From contig NZ_AOIM01000036.1 in assembly GCF_000337575.1 (NCBI RefSeq), positions 1 through 64,000 on the forward strand: a stretch of 64,000 nt of DNA. Reading direction: 5' to 3'. This stretch comes from Natrialba hulunbeirensis JCM 10989 (GTDB taxonomy: Archaea; Halobacteriota; Halobacteria; Halobacteriales; Natrialbaceae). Shown one piece after another: positions 8,848 through 18,568 of the stretch. The notes under the pieces were generated by a model. The model did not search any database, was not told where the DNA came from, and saw nothing but the letters and a program-made list of their open reading frames with translations. Made by a program: the position numbers and the translations under genes. Every line of letters starts with the position of its first letter. Positions within the stretch are counted from its first letter, which is position 1.

Positions 8848-9028
8848 GGTCGAAACCCACACGGGAGTCGATCAAAAGCGTTCCTGTTCGCACACTCTGA
8901 GTGGCCCGACCGTGTTCGGTGAGTAATAGGACGTAACGCAGTGAGTCGGAGATGAGACGCAGTAACGTCGTCACGCCTGCGGAGAACGGAGCGATTTTAC
9001 CCCTCCCCCTGAAACACCGTGACAACCG

Positions 9029-10174
9029 ATGAGCGATACCCAGCCAGTAGTCGTGCAAGCAGTCAGGACTCCACAGGGAAAACACGGCGGCGTCTTCGCC
9101 GAAACCGGTAGCGAGGAGCTCTCCGTCCCGCTGGTCGATACGATGCTCGAGCGCACCGGGCTCACGGGCACAGACGTCGACGACATTCGATGGGGCTGTG
9201 CGAAGCAGGTCGACGAGCAGAGCAACAACATCGCCCGCGTGATCGCGCTCTGCTCCGAACTCGGTGAGGACGTGCCGGGGACCACTATCGACCGGCTCTG
9301 TGCCTCCTCCGCGGAGGCGATCATGAGCGCGAGCGACGCCATCCGTGCGGGCCAGCGTGAGGTCATCATCGCCGGCGGCGTCGAGAACATGAGCCGCACC
9401 GAGCGCCGGAAGGGAATCGGCTCCTACGACGGCATCGCCGAGCAGTACGACGCGGCGGACCTCCAGATGGGCCAGACCGCCGAAACCGTCGCCGATCGAT
9501 ACGACATCAGCCGCGAGGAGCAGGACGCCTACGGTGCGCGCAGCCAGCAGCGCGCCTGCGAGGCAACCGACGAGGGCCGCTTCGACGACGAAATCGTCCC
9601 GATCGACACCGGCGAACAGGTCGTCGAAGAAGACGAGGGCCTCCGGCCTGGTACGTCCCAGGAGAAGATTTCGGGGCTCCCGCCCGCCTTCGAGGAGGAC
9701 GGTACCGTCACTGCGGCCAACGCCTCCCAGATCTCCGACGGCGCGGCGGCCGTCATGCTCACGAGTCGGGGCTTCGCCGAGGAGCACGGACTCGAGATCA
9801 TGGCCGAAGTCGGCGACCACGAAGTCGCCGGCGTCAATCCCGAAGTGATGGGGATCGGGCCTGTCCCAGCCGTTCGGGGCATCTGGGAGCGAAACGGCCG
9901 CTCGGCCGACGACTACGACCTCGTCGAACTCAACGAGGCCTTCGCGAGCCAGACGCTGTACTGCCAGAACGAACTCGGCTTCGACGACGACGTGTTCAAC
10001 GTCAACGGCGGCGCAATCGCGCTCGGTCACCCGCTCGGCGCGTCGGGTGCTCGCCTTCCCGTCACCTTAATCCACGAACTTCGGAAACAGGGCGGTGGCC
10101 TCGGTCTGTCGACGATGTGCGTCGGCTACGGACAGGGGGCTGCGGTCGAGTTCCGCGTGCCCGGCGAAAAATAA
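9029..10174 (+). CDS. Acetyl-CoA C-acyltransferase (thiolase)
   Basis: The 381-residue thiolase has the nucleophilic Cys in [10 protein letters not shown] (about residue 92), the NEAFASQ segment (about 312), [16 protein letters not shown] with the active His (about 330-345) and CVGYGQGAA with the second catalytic Cys (about 370). It cleaves 3-ketoacyl-CoA, or condenses two acetyl-CoA in the reverse direction. It is transcribed divergently from the hydratase/dehydrogenase operon and ends 15 bases before the convergent acyl-CoA dehydrogenase stop. The context favours beta-oxidation, but a biosynthetic role cannot be excluded. Confidence 0.92.
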   Translation: MSDTQPVVVQAVRTPQGKHGGVFAETGSEELSVPLVDTMLERTGLTGTDVDDIRWGCAKQVDEQSNNIARVIALCSELGEDVPGTTIDRLCASSAEAIMSASDAIRAGQREVIIAGGVENMSRTERRKGIGSYDGIAEQYDAADLQMGQTAETVADRYDISREEQDAYGARSQQRACEATDEGRFDDEIVPIDTGEQVVEEDEGLRPGTSQEKISGLPPAFEEDGTVTAANASQISDGAAAVMLTSRGFAEEHGLEIMAEVGDHEVAGVNPEVMGIGPVPAVRGIWERNGRSADDYDLVELNEAFASQTLYCQNELGFDDDVFNVNGGAIALGHPLGASGARLPVTLIHELRKQGGGLGLSTMCVGYGQGAAVEFRVPGEK

Positions 10175-10189
10175 CGTCTCGAACGGCGC

Positions 10190-11329
10190 TTACAGCAACT
10201 GATCCGCGATGATGTTCTTCTGAATCTCCGAGGTTCCCTCGTAGATCTTCGTAATACGGGCGTCACGGTAGTACCGCTCTGCTGGGTAGTCCGTGACGTA
10301 ACCCGAGCCACCGTGGACCTGGATGCCCTCGTCGGCGACCTCGACCGCGATCTCGCTGGCAAACAGCTTCGCCATACTCGAGAACTGCGCGGCGACGTCC
10401 TGGTTGTTCTGCTCGACCTCGGTTGCGGCGCGGTAGGTCAGCGAGCGGGCGGCCTCGACACGAGTCGCCATCTCGGCGAGCTTGTGCTCGATGGCCTGGA
10501 ACTCCTTGATCTTCTGGCCGAACTGTTCGCGCTCGCCAGCGTAATCGATCGCGGCGTCGAGTGCACCCTGTGCGGCACCGACCGCCTGGGAGGCGACGCT
10601 CGTACGGCCGGCGGCGAAGAACTCCATCAGCTGGTAAAAGCCTTTGTCGACCTCGCCAATGACGTTCTCTTCGGGGACGCGCACGTCGTCGATGACGACC
10701 TCTGCGAGGTCCGAAGCGCGGATGCCGAGCTTGTTGTCGATCTTCTCGGTCGAGACGCCGTCGGTGTCCATCTCGACGAGGAAGGCGGTGATCCCGCGGT
10801 GGCCCTCGTCCGGGCTGGTCTTGGCCATCAGGACGCCAACGTCGGCGACGGTGCCGTTCGTGATCCACATCTTGTTCCCGTTCAGGACGTAGCCGTCGCC
10901 GTCCTCCTCAGCAATAGTCTCAATGCCGGCGACGTTCGAGCCGTGTGCGGGCTCGGAGATCATCGAACAGGAGGCCGTCTCGCCGTTTGCGACCTTCGGC
11001 AGCCACTCCTCTTTCATCCACTCGTCACCGAACTCGACGATCATGTTCGTCCCGAAGCCGGCGGAGCCGACGGCCGAGCCGATACCGGGGTCCGCTCGCC
11101 AGAGCTCTTCGGTGACGATCGTACTCGAGATCTTGTCCATGCCGGCACCGCCGTACTCGATCGGGATGCCCGGGGCGACGAAGTCGTACTCTGCGGCCTT
11201 CTTGCGCAGTTCGATTGGGTACTTCCCCTCGCGGTCGTACTCCTCTGCGACCGGCTTGATTTCGTTCTCACCGAACTCACGAACGGCGTCGCGAATCGCC
11301 TCGTGTTCGTCGGATAGACTGAAAGCCAT
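10190..11329 (-). CDS. Acyl-CoA dehydrogenase
   Basis: This 379-residue FAD enzyme has the three-domain acyl-CoA dehydrogenase layout. The flavin-binding loop is MISEPAHGSNVAGIET and KMWITNGTVADVGVLM (about 125-160). The C-terminal helical domain carries REQFGQKIKEFQAIEHKLAEMATR and GGSGYVTDYPAERYYRDARI. The catalytic Glu sits in KIYEGTSEIQ (about 365-372). It introduces the first double bond into acyl-CoA and hands electrons to electron-transfer flavoprotein. It lies convergent to the thiolase, completing a local set of beta-oxidation genes. Chain length is not deducible. Confidence 0.93.
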   Translation of the reverse strand: MAFSLSDEHEAIRDAVREFGENEIKPVAEEYDREGKYPIELRKKAAEYDFVAPGIPIEYGGAGMDKISSTIVTEELWRADPGIGSAVGSAGFGTNMIVEFGDEWMKEEWLPKVANGETASCSMISEPAHGSNVAGIETIAEEDGDGYVLNGNKMWITNGTVADVGVLMAKTSPDEGHRGITAFLVEMDTDGVSTEKIDNKLGIRASDLAEVVIDDVRVPEENVIGEVDKGFYQLMEFFAAGRTSVASQAVGAAQGALDAAIDYAGEREQFGQKIKEFQAIEHKLAEMATRVEAARSLTYRAATEVEQNNQDVAAQFSSMAKLFASEIAVEVADEGIQVHGGSGYVTDYPAERYYRDARITKIYEGTSEIQKNIIADQLL

Positions 11330-11622
11330 ATGGGATGCTCGTGGGCAAGTTACAAAATAGCTTCGATGATTCCAAACGCTGCAAAAGATTCTGCCGAAGT
11401 TGTTACCACTGTAAAGTTATTCGGATGTCAGATACGGACAGCTATCGGTGCCGGCACTCGACCAGGAGGTGGCACCACTGGTGGACTGCGTCAGTTGCGA
11501 TCGTGTCGTGAGTTGTGTTCTGTCCGAGCGTGTCTGTGTTGTGATCGGGCTGCACTCGAGTAGCGTCGAACTGCGGTGCCCGCCGGCAGCTCGTACTCGA
11601 GTCGTTTTGCCTGCGGGTTCGC
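11330..11622. other. Intergenic region, no gene seen
   Basis: The gap lies between the acyl-CoA dehydrogenase start and the acyl-CoA ligase stop on the same strand. The part near 11340-11430 is AT-richer and probably carries the dehydrogenase promoter. No supported coding frame or RNA was found. Confidence 0.45.
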
Positions 11623-13194
11623 TTACTCCTCGTCGCGGATCTTGAACTTCTGGACCTTGCCGGTCGTCGTTCGTGGCAGTTCCTCGACGAACTCGACCTC
11701 ACGGGGGTGTTTGTACTCCGCGAGGCTCTCGAGGCAGTACTGTTTGATGTCCTCCGGCGTGGCGTCGGCGTCGGGCGTCGGCACCACCAGTGCCTTGACC
11801 GTCTCGCCGCGGCGTTCGTCCGGGACGCCGACGACGGCGGCGTCGGCGACGGCCTCGTGCTCGAAGAGCAACTCTTCGACCTCGCGCGGGTAGACGTTGT
11901 AGCCGCCCGTCACGATCATGTGCTTCTCGCGGTCGACGACGAAGAAGAAGTCGTCCTCGTCCCAGTAGCAGATGTCGCCGGTGTGGAACCAGGTCGTCCC
12001 GTCTTCCTCGGTGAAGGCGTCCTCGTTCGCCTCGGGCAGTTCGTAGTAGCCCTGCATCACGTTCGGCCCGGAGATGACGAGTTCGCCCGTGATCTCGTGG
12101 AGGTCCGCCTCCTCTTCGTCGATTGGTCCCTCCTCGACGCGCGGAACCGTCTCGAAGTCGTCATCGACGACCTTCGCCTCGACGCTCGTCTCGCCGGGGC
12201 CGTCGAGCGGCGTCCCGATACTGCCCTTCCGGCGCACACCCTTGCGGTTTGCGTGCGTGACCGGACTCGTCTCCGTCAGGCCGTACCCCTCGTAGAGTTC
12301 GACGCCGTACAGTTCCTCGAAGCGCTCGAGGACCTCGTGTGGGAGACTGGCACCGCCGGAGTTGACGAACCGGAGTGCCTCGAGTTCGTACTCTGCGGCG
12401 TCGGGCTGGTTGATCATGTCGTTGAACATCGCCGGGACGCCGAACATGATGGAGAGGTCCTCCTCCTCGATCAGGTCCATCACAGTCGGTGCGTCCCACT
12501 CAGGGATCGGGTAGTAGGCACCGCCGCTGTACATCGCGCCGTTCATCACGACGGACATACCGTAGATGTGAAAGAGCGGCAGGGTGCCGACGAGGCGGTC
12601 CGAGGACTGGAAGCCACCGTGAGGCACGTCGGCGTTGGCTTCGGTCGTCCAGCGGATGTTGTTGTGGGTGAGGAGAACGCCCTTCGGCGTGCCGGTGGTG
12701 CCCGACGTGTAGGGCTGGACCGCGACGTCGTCGTCCGCACGGTCGACAACGTCCGTGGTGTCGTCCGCGAGGAAGTCGTCGAAGGCTGTCGCACCCTCGG
12801 TCTCAGCGCCAACGCTGATGACCTGCTCGACATCCGTGTCATCGAGCACGTCGACGACGTTTGGAACGTTGTCCGCGAGGGAGACGACCGCCTTCGCCCC
12901 GCTGTCGCCCAGCAGGTGGCCGATCTCGCGGGCCTTGTACTGCGGGTTCATCGGGACGACGATGGCCCCGGCACGCAGCGTGCCGTAAAACGCCGTCACG
13001 AACTGCGGCAGGTTCGGGAGGTAGATGCCGACGCGGTCGTCCTCGCCGATGCCGTTGTTCTCGAGTGCCTGTGCGAACTGGCCGGCGCGCGTCCAGAACT
13101 GTTCGTAGGTGAGTTCGGTGCCCTCGTAGACGATTGCGGGGGACTCAGAATACGATTCGACAGTCTCGGCGACAGTCGTGACGAGATTTGTCAT
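11623..13194 (-). CDS. Long-chain fatty acid/acyl-CoA ligase (AMP-forming)
   Basis: From ATG 13194 the protein has 523 residues and all core ANL-superfamily motifs. These are the phosphate-binding loop YTSGTTGTPKGVLLTHNN (about 160-178), GYGLTETSPVTHANR (about 310), WFHTGDICYWDEDDFFFVVD (about 400-420), KHMIVTGGYNVYPREVEE and the C-terminal catalytic Lys in PRTTTGKVQKF. It activates a carboxylic acid to acyl-AMP and then acyl-CoA, feeding the adjacent beta-oxidation enzymes. Upstream in-frame sequence lacks haloarchaeal character, so the internal ATG is preferred. Medium- versus long-chain use is not resolvable. Confidence 0.92.
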   Translation of the reverse strand: MTNLVTTVAETVESYSESPAIVYEGTELTYEQFWTRAGQFAQALENNGIGEDDRVGIYLPNLPQFVTAFYGTLRAGAIVVPMNPQYKAREIGHLLGDSGAKAVVSLADNVPNVVDVLDDTDVEQVISVGAETEGATAFDDFLADDTTDVVDRADDDVAVQPYTSGTTGTPKGVLLTHNNIRWTTEANADVPHGGFQSSDRLVGTLPLFHIYGMSVVMNGAMYSGGAYYPIPEWDAPTVMDLIEEEDLSIMFGVPAMFNDMINQPDAAEYELEALRFVNSGGASLPHEVLERFEELYGVELYEGYGLTETSPVTHANRKGVRRKGSIGTPLDGPGETSVEAKVVDDDFETVPRVEEGPIDEEEADLHEITGELVISGPNVMQGYYELPEANEDAFTEEDGTTWFHTGDICYWDEDDFFFVVDREKHMIVTGGYNVYPREVEELLFEHEAVADAAVVGVPDERRGETVKALVVPTPDADATPEDIKQYCLESLAEYKHPREVEFVEELPRTTTGKVQKFKIRDEE

Positions 13195-13464
13195 TCGCTT
13201 GTTCGTGAGTTGCGTGAGAACTACTAAAGGATTGCTGTCCGGTAGCGGTGACGGTGCGAGCGGCGGTGTGACGTCGGCGTTGCCAGTTGCCGTTGTCTGA
13301 CTCTCACCGCGAGAGCAGTGGCGAGAGAGACCGATGAGAGAGACAAACCGACAGGCAGTGAGCAATAGTGCCAAGAATCGGAACGAACGGAGAGTGGAGA
13401 TGGAGGTGCGGTAATGGGAGATGGGAGAGTCGAACGAATCAGTGCGATGCTGCCGGCAGGAGTC

Positions 13465-15819
13465 TTAGTCCGAGGTCGTCTCGGTTTCGGCCTCGGTTTG
13501 CGGTCCTGCGTCTGCGCCGGCGTCGGCGTCGATGTCGTAGCCGAGAACGACCTTCGCGTACAGCAGTGCGCCGACGATGGCCGCTGCGGCGACGACCTGA
13601 ATTGCGACGCTTACGACCGAGCCGAACATCGCACCGAACGCGGCGATAGCGTACAGCCCACGAGCAGGATAGGAGAGGTCGCGTGCGCCGTCGAAGCCGA
13701 TCGTGGCCACGATGAGCGCGACCGTTCCGGCGAGGACGACGGGGAACGCGAGCAGCGTCTCCTGGGTCCAGGTGATGAGGCTGTTGTTCGTCACGAACGC
13801 GAACGGGATGATGAATCCGGGTGCACCGATCCGAAGCGCCTGGATACACGACCGGACGAAGTCCGTGCCGGCGATGCGCGAGCCGATCGCGACCGAAATT
13901 GCGACCGGCGGCGTGATCGCAGAGAGCATCGCGAAGTAGAAGACGAACATGTGTGCCGTGATGTCCGGGACGCCCATCTCGGTGACGCCGGGAACGACGA
14001 GCACGACGACCAGCACGTACGCGGCTGGCGTCGGCATCCCGAGCCCGAACAGGATACTCGCGATCATCGCGAGTACGAGCACGACGACCAGCAGTCCGCC
14101 GCCGAGGCTCAGAATACCGGTGCTCACACGCGGTGCGAGCCCGGTGAACGTGAGCATCTCGATGATGATACCCATCGCGGCGAGGACGCCGACGAGTGGG
14201 GCCATCTCGAGTCCACCCCGGCGGAGGCCGAGGGCGATTTGTTCGATCACGCGATAGCACTCGCGGAAAACCCAGTAGACGCGGTAACCGATCGACGAGT
14301 ACTCGGCGTCCGTCTTGCGAGCCTCCAGGATGTCGACCGCGACGAGCTTCAGGCTGCCGACGAGGAAGATCGTCACGATACTGTAGAGACCCGCATAGAG
14401 CGGCGTGTACCGCAGGACGACGAGCGTGACGATCAACACACCGAGCGGGACCGCGAAGTGGATGCCCTGAAGCAGCAGCCGCCAGTCGAACGACCCCCTG
14501 TTCGGCGTCGTCCAGCCGAATTTGAGGATCGCGAAGTGGATCCCGATACCGACGCTGAGGTAGAATAGCGCGGCCGGAATCACGCCGGCCTGCACGATGG
14601 TGAGGTAGCTCTCGCCGAGCAGGTCGGCCATGAGGAACGCGGCGACACCCATCACTGGTGGAAGCATCTGCCCGCCAGCGGACGCGACGGACTCGATCGC
14701 GGCGGAGAAGTCGTCGCGGACGCCCTGATCCTGCATCATCGGAATCGTGAAACTCCCGGTGGTCGCGGTGTTCGCTGCGGCACTGCCCGTGATCGACCCC
14801 ATCACCATGCTGGCGATGACGGCGATCTGGACGACACCGGTGCGGAGTGTCTTACCGAGTTCCCGTCCCACGTCGAGGACGAAGTCCATCAGGCCGTAGG
14901 CTTTCGCGATCCCGGCGAACATGATGAAGATCGCGACCCAGGTCGAACCGATCCCCATCAGGGTATCGTGGTAGACACCGGTAAGATCGATCGCTCCCTG
15001 TCGCGCGATGCGCTCCCAGCCGTAGCCGGTGTGGCGGAGTACGCCCGGTAGAATCGTCGCGAACAGGACGTGTGCGTAGGCGATCGAAACGACCGTAACG
15101 CCCGCAATGATGTTTCCGAACGCCCGTCGGGTCGCGTCGATAACGAGACCGATCAACAGCGCACCGACGATGAGGTCGGCCTGGGTGTGTCCCATCAGGT
15201 GGACGTCCTCGTGAAGTCGATCGAAGTTGAGTTCGACGTAGGCCGTGGCCAGCAGCGCGAGCGCGGCGAGCGAGAGCGCAACGTAGGGGTCGATGCGGTC
15301 ATAGGCCGCTCGGAGACGGGCAATCCGCTCGCTCCAGTGTGGACCGAGACGTGAACCGATGCCCGTTGAGCCAATACTTGAACTCGAAGCCGAAGTCGAA
15401 CCCGAACTCGAACTCGAACTCGAGTTCGATTGTGCGTCCGACTCCGCCGCAGCGGACGACGGGGATTCGGACTCGGCTGCCGGTGCGCTATCAGCCTGCG
15501 TGGCAGCGGTCGTGTCACTGTCAGCGTCGGTTTCAGCGTCGGCTTTAGCCTCCGCTTCAGCTTTGTACCGCCGTCTCACCACATCGAGATAGTACAGCGC
15601 CAGTCCCAGACCGAGGAACACGTTCGAGTACCGCAACCGCATCCACATCAGCGAGTACGCGTAGTAGACCGTCCACACCGTGAACGTGATCGCAAACAGC
15701 GTCACCAACACGTTGAGCACGAGCAACCGGGTCACCGTCACTCGCCGCGGGATATCCGTCGCTACGAACGGCGGCACCTGGTCGTTGATCCGAGCTGCAA
15801 GTGGAATCGGGAGTTCCAT
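13465..15819 (-). CDS. TRAP transporter permease, fused DctQ-DctM type
   Basis: The 784-residue protein has a short N-terminal membrane part, an unusual Ala/Asp/Ser-rich low-complexity linker (about 87-158), a few segments resembling the small TRAP subunit, and a large DctM-like domain. Typical large-subunit signatures are GSAAANTATTGSFTIPMM (about 345-365), GLGMPTPAAYVLVVVLVVPG and FYFAMLSAITPPVAISVAIGSRIAGTDF. Together with the binding protein just upstream it forms a TAXI-type TRAP importer, driven by ion gradients and probably taking up an organic acid. The stop of the binding protein and this start are 12 bases apart, so they form an operon. Confidence 0.9.
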   Translation of the reverse strand: MELPIPLAARINDQVPPFVATDIPRRVTVTRLLVLNVLVTLFAITFTVWTVYYAYSLMWMRLRYSNVFLGLGLALYYLDVVRRRYKAEAEAKADAETDADSDTTAATQADSAPAAESESPSSAAAESDAQSNSSSSSSSGSTSASSSSIGSTGIGSRLGPHWSERIARLRAAYDRIDPYVALSLAALALLATAYVELNFDRLHEDVHLMGHTQADLIVGALLIGLVIDATRRAFGNIIAGVTVVSIAYAHVLFATILPGVLRHTGYGWERIARQGAIDLTGVYHDTLMGIGSTWVAIFIMFAGIAKAYGLMDFVLDVGRELGKTLRTGVVQIAVIASMVMGSITGSAAANTATTGSFTIPMMQDQGVRDDFSAAIESVASAGGQMLPPVMGVAAFLMADLLGESYLTIVQAGVIPAALFYLSVGIGIHFAILKFGWTTPNRGSFDWRLLLQGIHFAVPLGVLIVTLVVLRYTPLYAGLYSIVTIFLVGSLKLVAVDILEARKTDAEYSSIGYRVYWVFRECYRVIEQIALGLRRGGLEMAPLVGVLAAMGIIIEMLTFTGLAPRVSTGILSLGGGLLVVVLVLAMIASILFGLGMPTPAAYVLVVVLVVPGVTEMGVPDITAHMFVFYFAMLSAITPPVAISVAIGSRIAGTDFVRSCIQALRIGAPGFIIPFAFVTNNSLITWTQETLLAFPVVLAGTVALIVATIGFDGARDLSYPARGLYAIAAFGAMFGSVVSVAIQVVAAAAIVGALLYAKVVLGYDIDADAGADAGPQTEAETETTSD

Positions 15820-15831
15820 CGTGACTCAGTC

Positions 15832-16875
15832 TCAGGGTTCGTCGGCGCGTTCAAACTCGTCCTGCCAGATACCCAGTTCCTCGTAGAAGTCAGCCGCGGC
15901 CGCGTGGAACGGAATATCGTCGTAGGCGTTCTCCAGCCAGAACTCCTCGTCCTCGAGTGGCGCGAGCACAGCGCTGTACTCCTCGAGTTCCGCGCGGTGC
16001 TCGTGCATGAGCTCTAAGAAGTTGTAGACGAGGTTGTAGTCGAGATCAGCCCGCGACATGAAGTTGTACGCGAACGTCGGGCAGTGGACCTCGTCGGGGA
16101 CCGACGCCGGCGTGGACTCACCCTCCTCGAGTTCCGCGCCGTCGAAGGACTCGATGAGCAGGCGGTCGTCGTCCTCCCACTCGGTGAGGACGTCGTCGTC
16201 GACGCCGAGAATCGAGAGATCGACCGTGCTCATCATCTCCTGGAGCCAGCCGGGCTCGATGTCGAAGTTCATGTAGGTGCCGACGCCGACGTCGAGGCGG
16301 CCTTCCTGCATCGCACTGCTCTGCTCGCCGTAGGTGAGACTCTCTCGATCGTAGTCGTCGACTGCCGCATCGAGGGCGTGCTCGAGTGCAGGTGCGGTAC
16401 CAGACCCTTCTGGCGTTGGGGAAACGCCGTGGTCTTCGGTGATGTCCGTAAGGGTCTCGAGGTCCTCGTTTGCGGTGCAAAAGAACCACGGGAGGTCGTA
16501 GTAGTGGAAGACCTGCGAGATCTGGAAGTCGAGATCGCCGAGCTGGCCGATGCCTTCGGAGATCTCGTGCGCCGACCAGTTCTGGAGGTAGACCATCTCG
16601 GCTTCCTCGTTCGCGAGTGCGCCGATGTTGGCCTCGGTTCCGGGGCTGGTCTGTGCTTCGGCGAAGAGGTCATCGGTGTACTCGTTGATGACTGCCGTAA
16701 TTCCCTGGTTGGCGGCGTAGGCCGTCGTCCCTTCTGTGGCGGTTCGCATTCGAACGGGGTCCCCATCCTGACTGTCAGAACACCCTGCGAGTGCTGCCGT
16801 GACGCCGGCACCAGCGGCGCTCAACACTGCGCGTCGACTCGTCAGTTTGGACTGACCACTAGATTGGTGTGCCAT
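15832..16875 (-). CDS. TAXI-family TRAP transporter solute-binding lipoprotein
   Basis: This 347-residue exported protein starts with a twin-arginine signal and lipobox (TSRRAVLSAAGAG then ALAGC, Cys at residue 32). The mature part has TAXI features: RTATEGTTAYAANQGI near the N-terminus, NEEAEMVYLQNWSAHEI, and HAAAADFYEELGIW at the end. It binds the substrate outside the cell for the coupled permease. ATG 16875 is chosen over GTG 16884 because a TATA-like box lies about 26 bases upstream, fitting a leaderless message. Substrates of archaeal TAXI systems are mostly unknown; dicarboxylates are a guess. Confidence 0.9.
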   Translation of the reverse strand: MAHQSSGQSKLTSRRAVLSAAGAGVTAALAGCSDSQDGDPVRMRTATEGTTAYAANQGITAVINEYTDDLFAEAQTSPGTEANIGALANEEAEMVYLQNWSAHEISEGIGQLGDLDFQISQVFHYYDLPWFFCTANEDLETLTDITEDHGVSPTPEGSGTAPALEHALDAAVDDYDRESLTYGEQSSAMQEGRLDVGVGTYMNFDIEPGWLQEMMSTVDLSILGVDDDVLTEWEDDDRLLIESFDGAELEEGESTPASVPDEVHCPTFAYNFMSRADLDYNLVYNFLELMHEHRAELEEYSAVLAPLEDEEFWLENAYDDIPFHAAAADFYEELGIWQDEFERADEP

Positions 16876-16895
16876 GCCATGCACGTCTGTAAGCC

Positions 16896-16906
16896 ATTAT
16901 TATATA
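16896..16906 (-). promoter_or_regulatory. TATA box of the TRAP operon
   Basis: On the minus strand the sequence reads TATATATAATA, centred about 26 bases upstream of ATG 16875. This is the spacing expected for a haloarchaeal promoter giving a leaderless transcript. Confidence 0.6.
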
Positions 16907-17036
16907 TGTACCGAAACAACTCTAAACACAGGAAATCCGTTCACAGTTCTTGTAAAATTGAGCGTGAACCAGACGCACGCATGTGTGTGATAGGCAAACC
17001 ACAATACCTATGCTTCCGTTGGCTGATGTTCAATCT

Positions 17037-18200
17037 ATGCTGGATTTCGTTCAGCTCGAAGCGGATTTAGACCAGGAAGAACGGTTGATCCGGGACACTG
17101 CCCGGGAGTTCGTCGAGGAGCACGTCAAGCCCGATATTGGCGAGCACTTCGAGGAGGGGACGTTCCCAACCGAACTGATTCCCGAGATGGGCGAGCTCGG
17201 CTTCTACGCACCCAACCTCGAGGGATACGGTTCGCCGAACGTCTCCGAGACGGCCTACGGCCTGCTGATGCAGGAACTCGAGGCCGGCGACTCGGGGCTG
17301 CGTTCGATGGCCTCCGTACAGGGTGCACTCGTCATGTACCCCATCCACGCTTACGGCAGCGAGGAGCAGAAAGAGGAGTGGCTCCCGAAGCTCGGCCAGG
17401 GTGAAGCCGTCGGCTGTTTCGGCCTCACTGAGCCCGAACACGGCTCGAACCCGTCGGGAATGGAAACCCACGCCGAAGCCGACGGTGACGGCTACGTCCT
17501 GAACGGCTCGAAGACGTGGATCACGAACTCGCCGATTTCGGACGTCGCCATCGTCTGGGCGCGCGACCGCTCGGCTGAAGACAATCCCGTTCGCGGGTTC
17601 CTCGTCGAGACCGACCGCGACGGCGTCTCGACCAACAAGATCACTGAGAAGCTCTCGCTTCGTGCGTCGATCACTGGTGAGATCGGATTGAACAATGTTC
17701 ACGTGCCGGAAGCGAACGTCCTGCCGGGCGTCTCCGGTATGAAGGGGCCACTCTCCTGTCTCACCCAGGCCCGCTACGGTATCGCCTGGGGTGCGATCGG
17801 TGCAGCGCGTGACGCCTTCGAAGAGGCACGGCAGTATGCCCAGGACCGCGAACAGTTCGGCGGCCCAATCGGTCGGTTCCAGCTCCAACAGCGCAAGCTC
17901 GCCGAGATGGCGACCCAGATCACGCTCGCCCAGCTGCTCGCCTACCGGCTGGCCGAACTCAAAGAGCGCGGTGACATGCAGCCCCACCACGTCTCGCTCT
18001 CGAAGCGCAACAACGTGCGCATGGCCCGCGACCAGACCCGCGTCGCCCGCGAGATGCTCGGCGGCAACGGCATCACCACGGACTACTCGCCGATGCGTCA
18101 CATGGCGAACATGGAGACGGTCTACACCTACGAGGGTACCCACGACATCCACACGCTGGTGCTCGGCGAGGAGCTGACCGGTATCAAGGCGTACCAGTGA
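17037..18200 (+). CDS. Glutaryl-CoA dehydrogenase-like acyl-CoA dehydrogenase
   Basis: The 387-residue enzyme (ATG 17037) resembles glutaryl-CoA dehydrogenase more than general acyl-CoA dehydrogenases. It has LRSMASVQGALVMYPIHAYGSEEQ (about 75-100), GCFGLTEPEHGSNPSGMET, ARYGIAWGAIGAARDAF and MLGGNGITTDYSPMRHMANME, with the catalytic Glu in YTYEGTHDIH. Classical members oxidise and decarboxylate glutaryl-CoA to crotonyl-CoA in lysine/tryptophan breakdown. The Arg-Ser pair LRS, which contacts the substrate carboxylate in human GCDH, is present. It is divergent from a TAXI-TRAP importer and followed by an IclR regulator, which suggests a dicarboxylate or aromatic-acid degradation locus (inference). 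Confidence 0.87.
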   Translation: MLDFVQLEADLDQEERLIRDTAREFVEEHVKPDIGEHFEEGTFPTELIPEMGELGFYAPNLEGYGSPNVSETAYGLLMQELEAGDSGLRSMASVQGALVMYPIHAYGSEEQKEEWLPKLGQGEAVGCFGLTEPEHGSNPSGMETHAEADGDGYVLNGSKTWITNSPISDVAIVWARDRSAEDNPVRGFLVETDRDGVSTNKITEKLSLRASITGEIGLNNVHVPEANVLPGVSGMKGPLSCLTQARYGIAWGAIGAARDAFEEARQYAQDREQFGGPIGRFQLQQRKLAEMATQITLAQLLAYRLAELKERGDMQPHHVSLSKRNNVRMARDQTRVAREMLGGNGITTDYSPMRHMANMETVYTYEGTHDIHTLVLGEELTGIKAYQ

Positions 18201-18568
18201 ACGAACGCCACCGTCAACGTTGACGCCGACGCCGGCGTCACCGGCACAACTCCACTTCGCCTCTCAGATTGCCGCCACTTCCGTTCTTCTTGCTCTATCT
18301 TTGTCGCTCTCTTTTCCGACATCCACACTGGCCTCCATCACCAACTGGTCTCTGCACACTCGTTTTTCGATCCTGTTCCGGAGATTGAACGCATCTGGCT
18401 GAATGGTGAAACACCACAGCCGCTATGTGAAATGAGTGCAGTAGGGTAGCAACCAACACAGATCGCAAAGGGGCGGGGCTGTTCCGTTTGACACCGTCTG
18501 TTTCACGTTGAGGTGGCATCGTTTTACTCTCCGGAACATTCATTGGCGCGCCGCCGGAACGCGCTGCT
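18201..18568. other. Intergenic region, no gene seen
   Basis: About 370 bases between the glutaryl-CoA dehydrogenase-like gene and the IclR gene. It is pyrimidine-rich in the middle (18280-18330), which could contain a U-rich archaeal terminator for the upstream gene. No coding frame with haloarchaeal composition is present. Confidence 0.4.

Noticed and set aside
11707-13227. Open frame of about 500 codons antisense to the acyl-CoA ligase
   Set aside because: It mirrors the ligase exactly and shows no recognisable domain; the ligase motifs on the minus strand are decisive.
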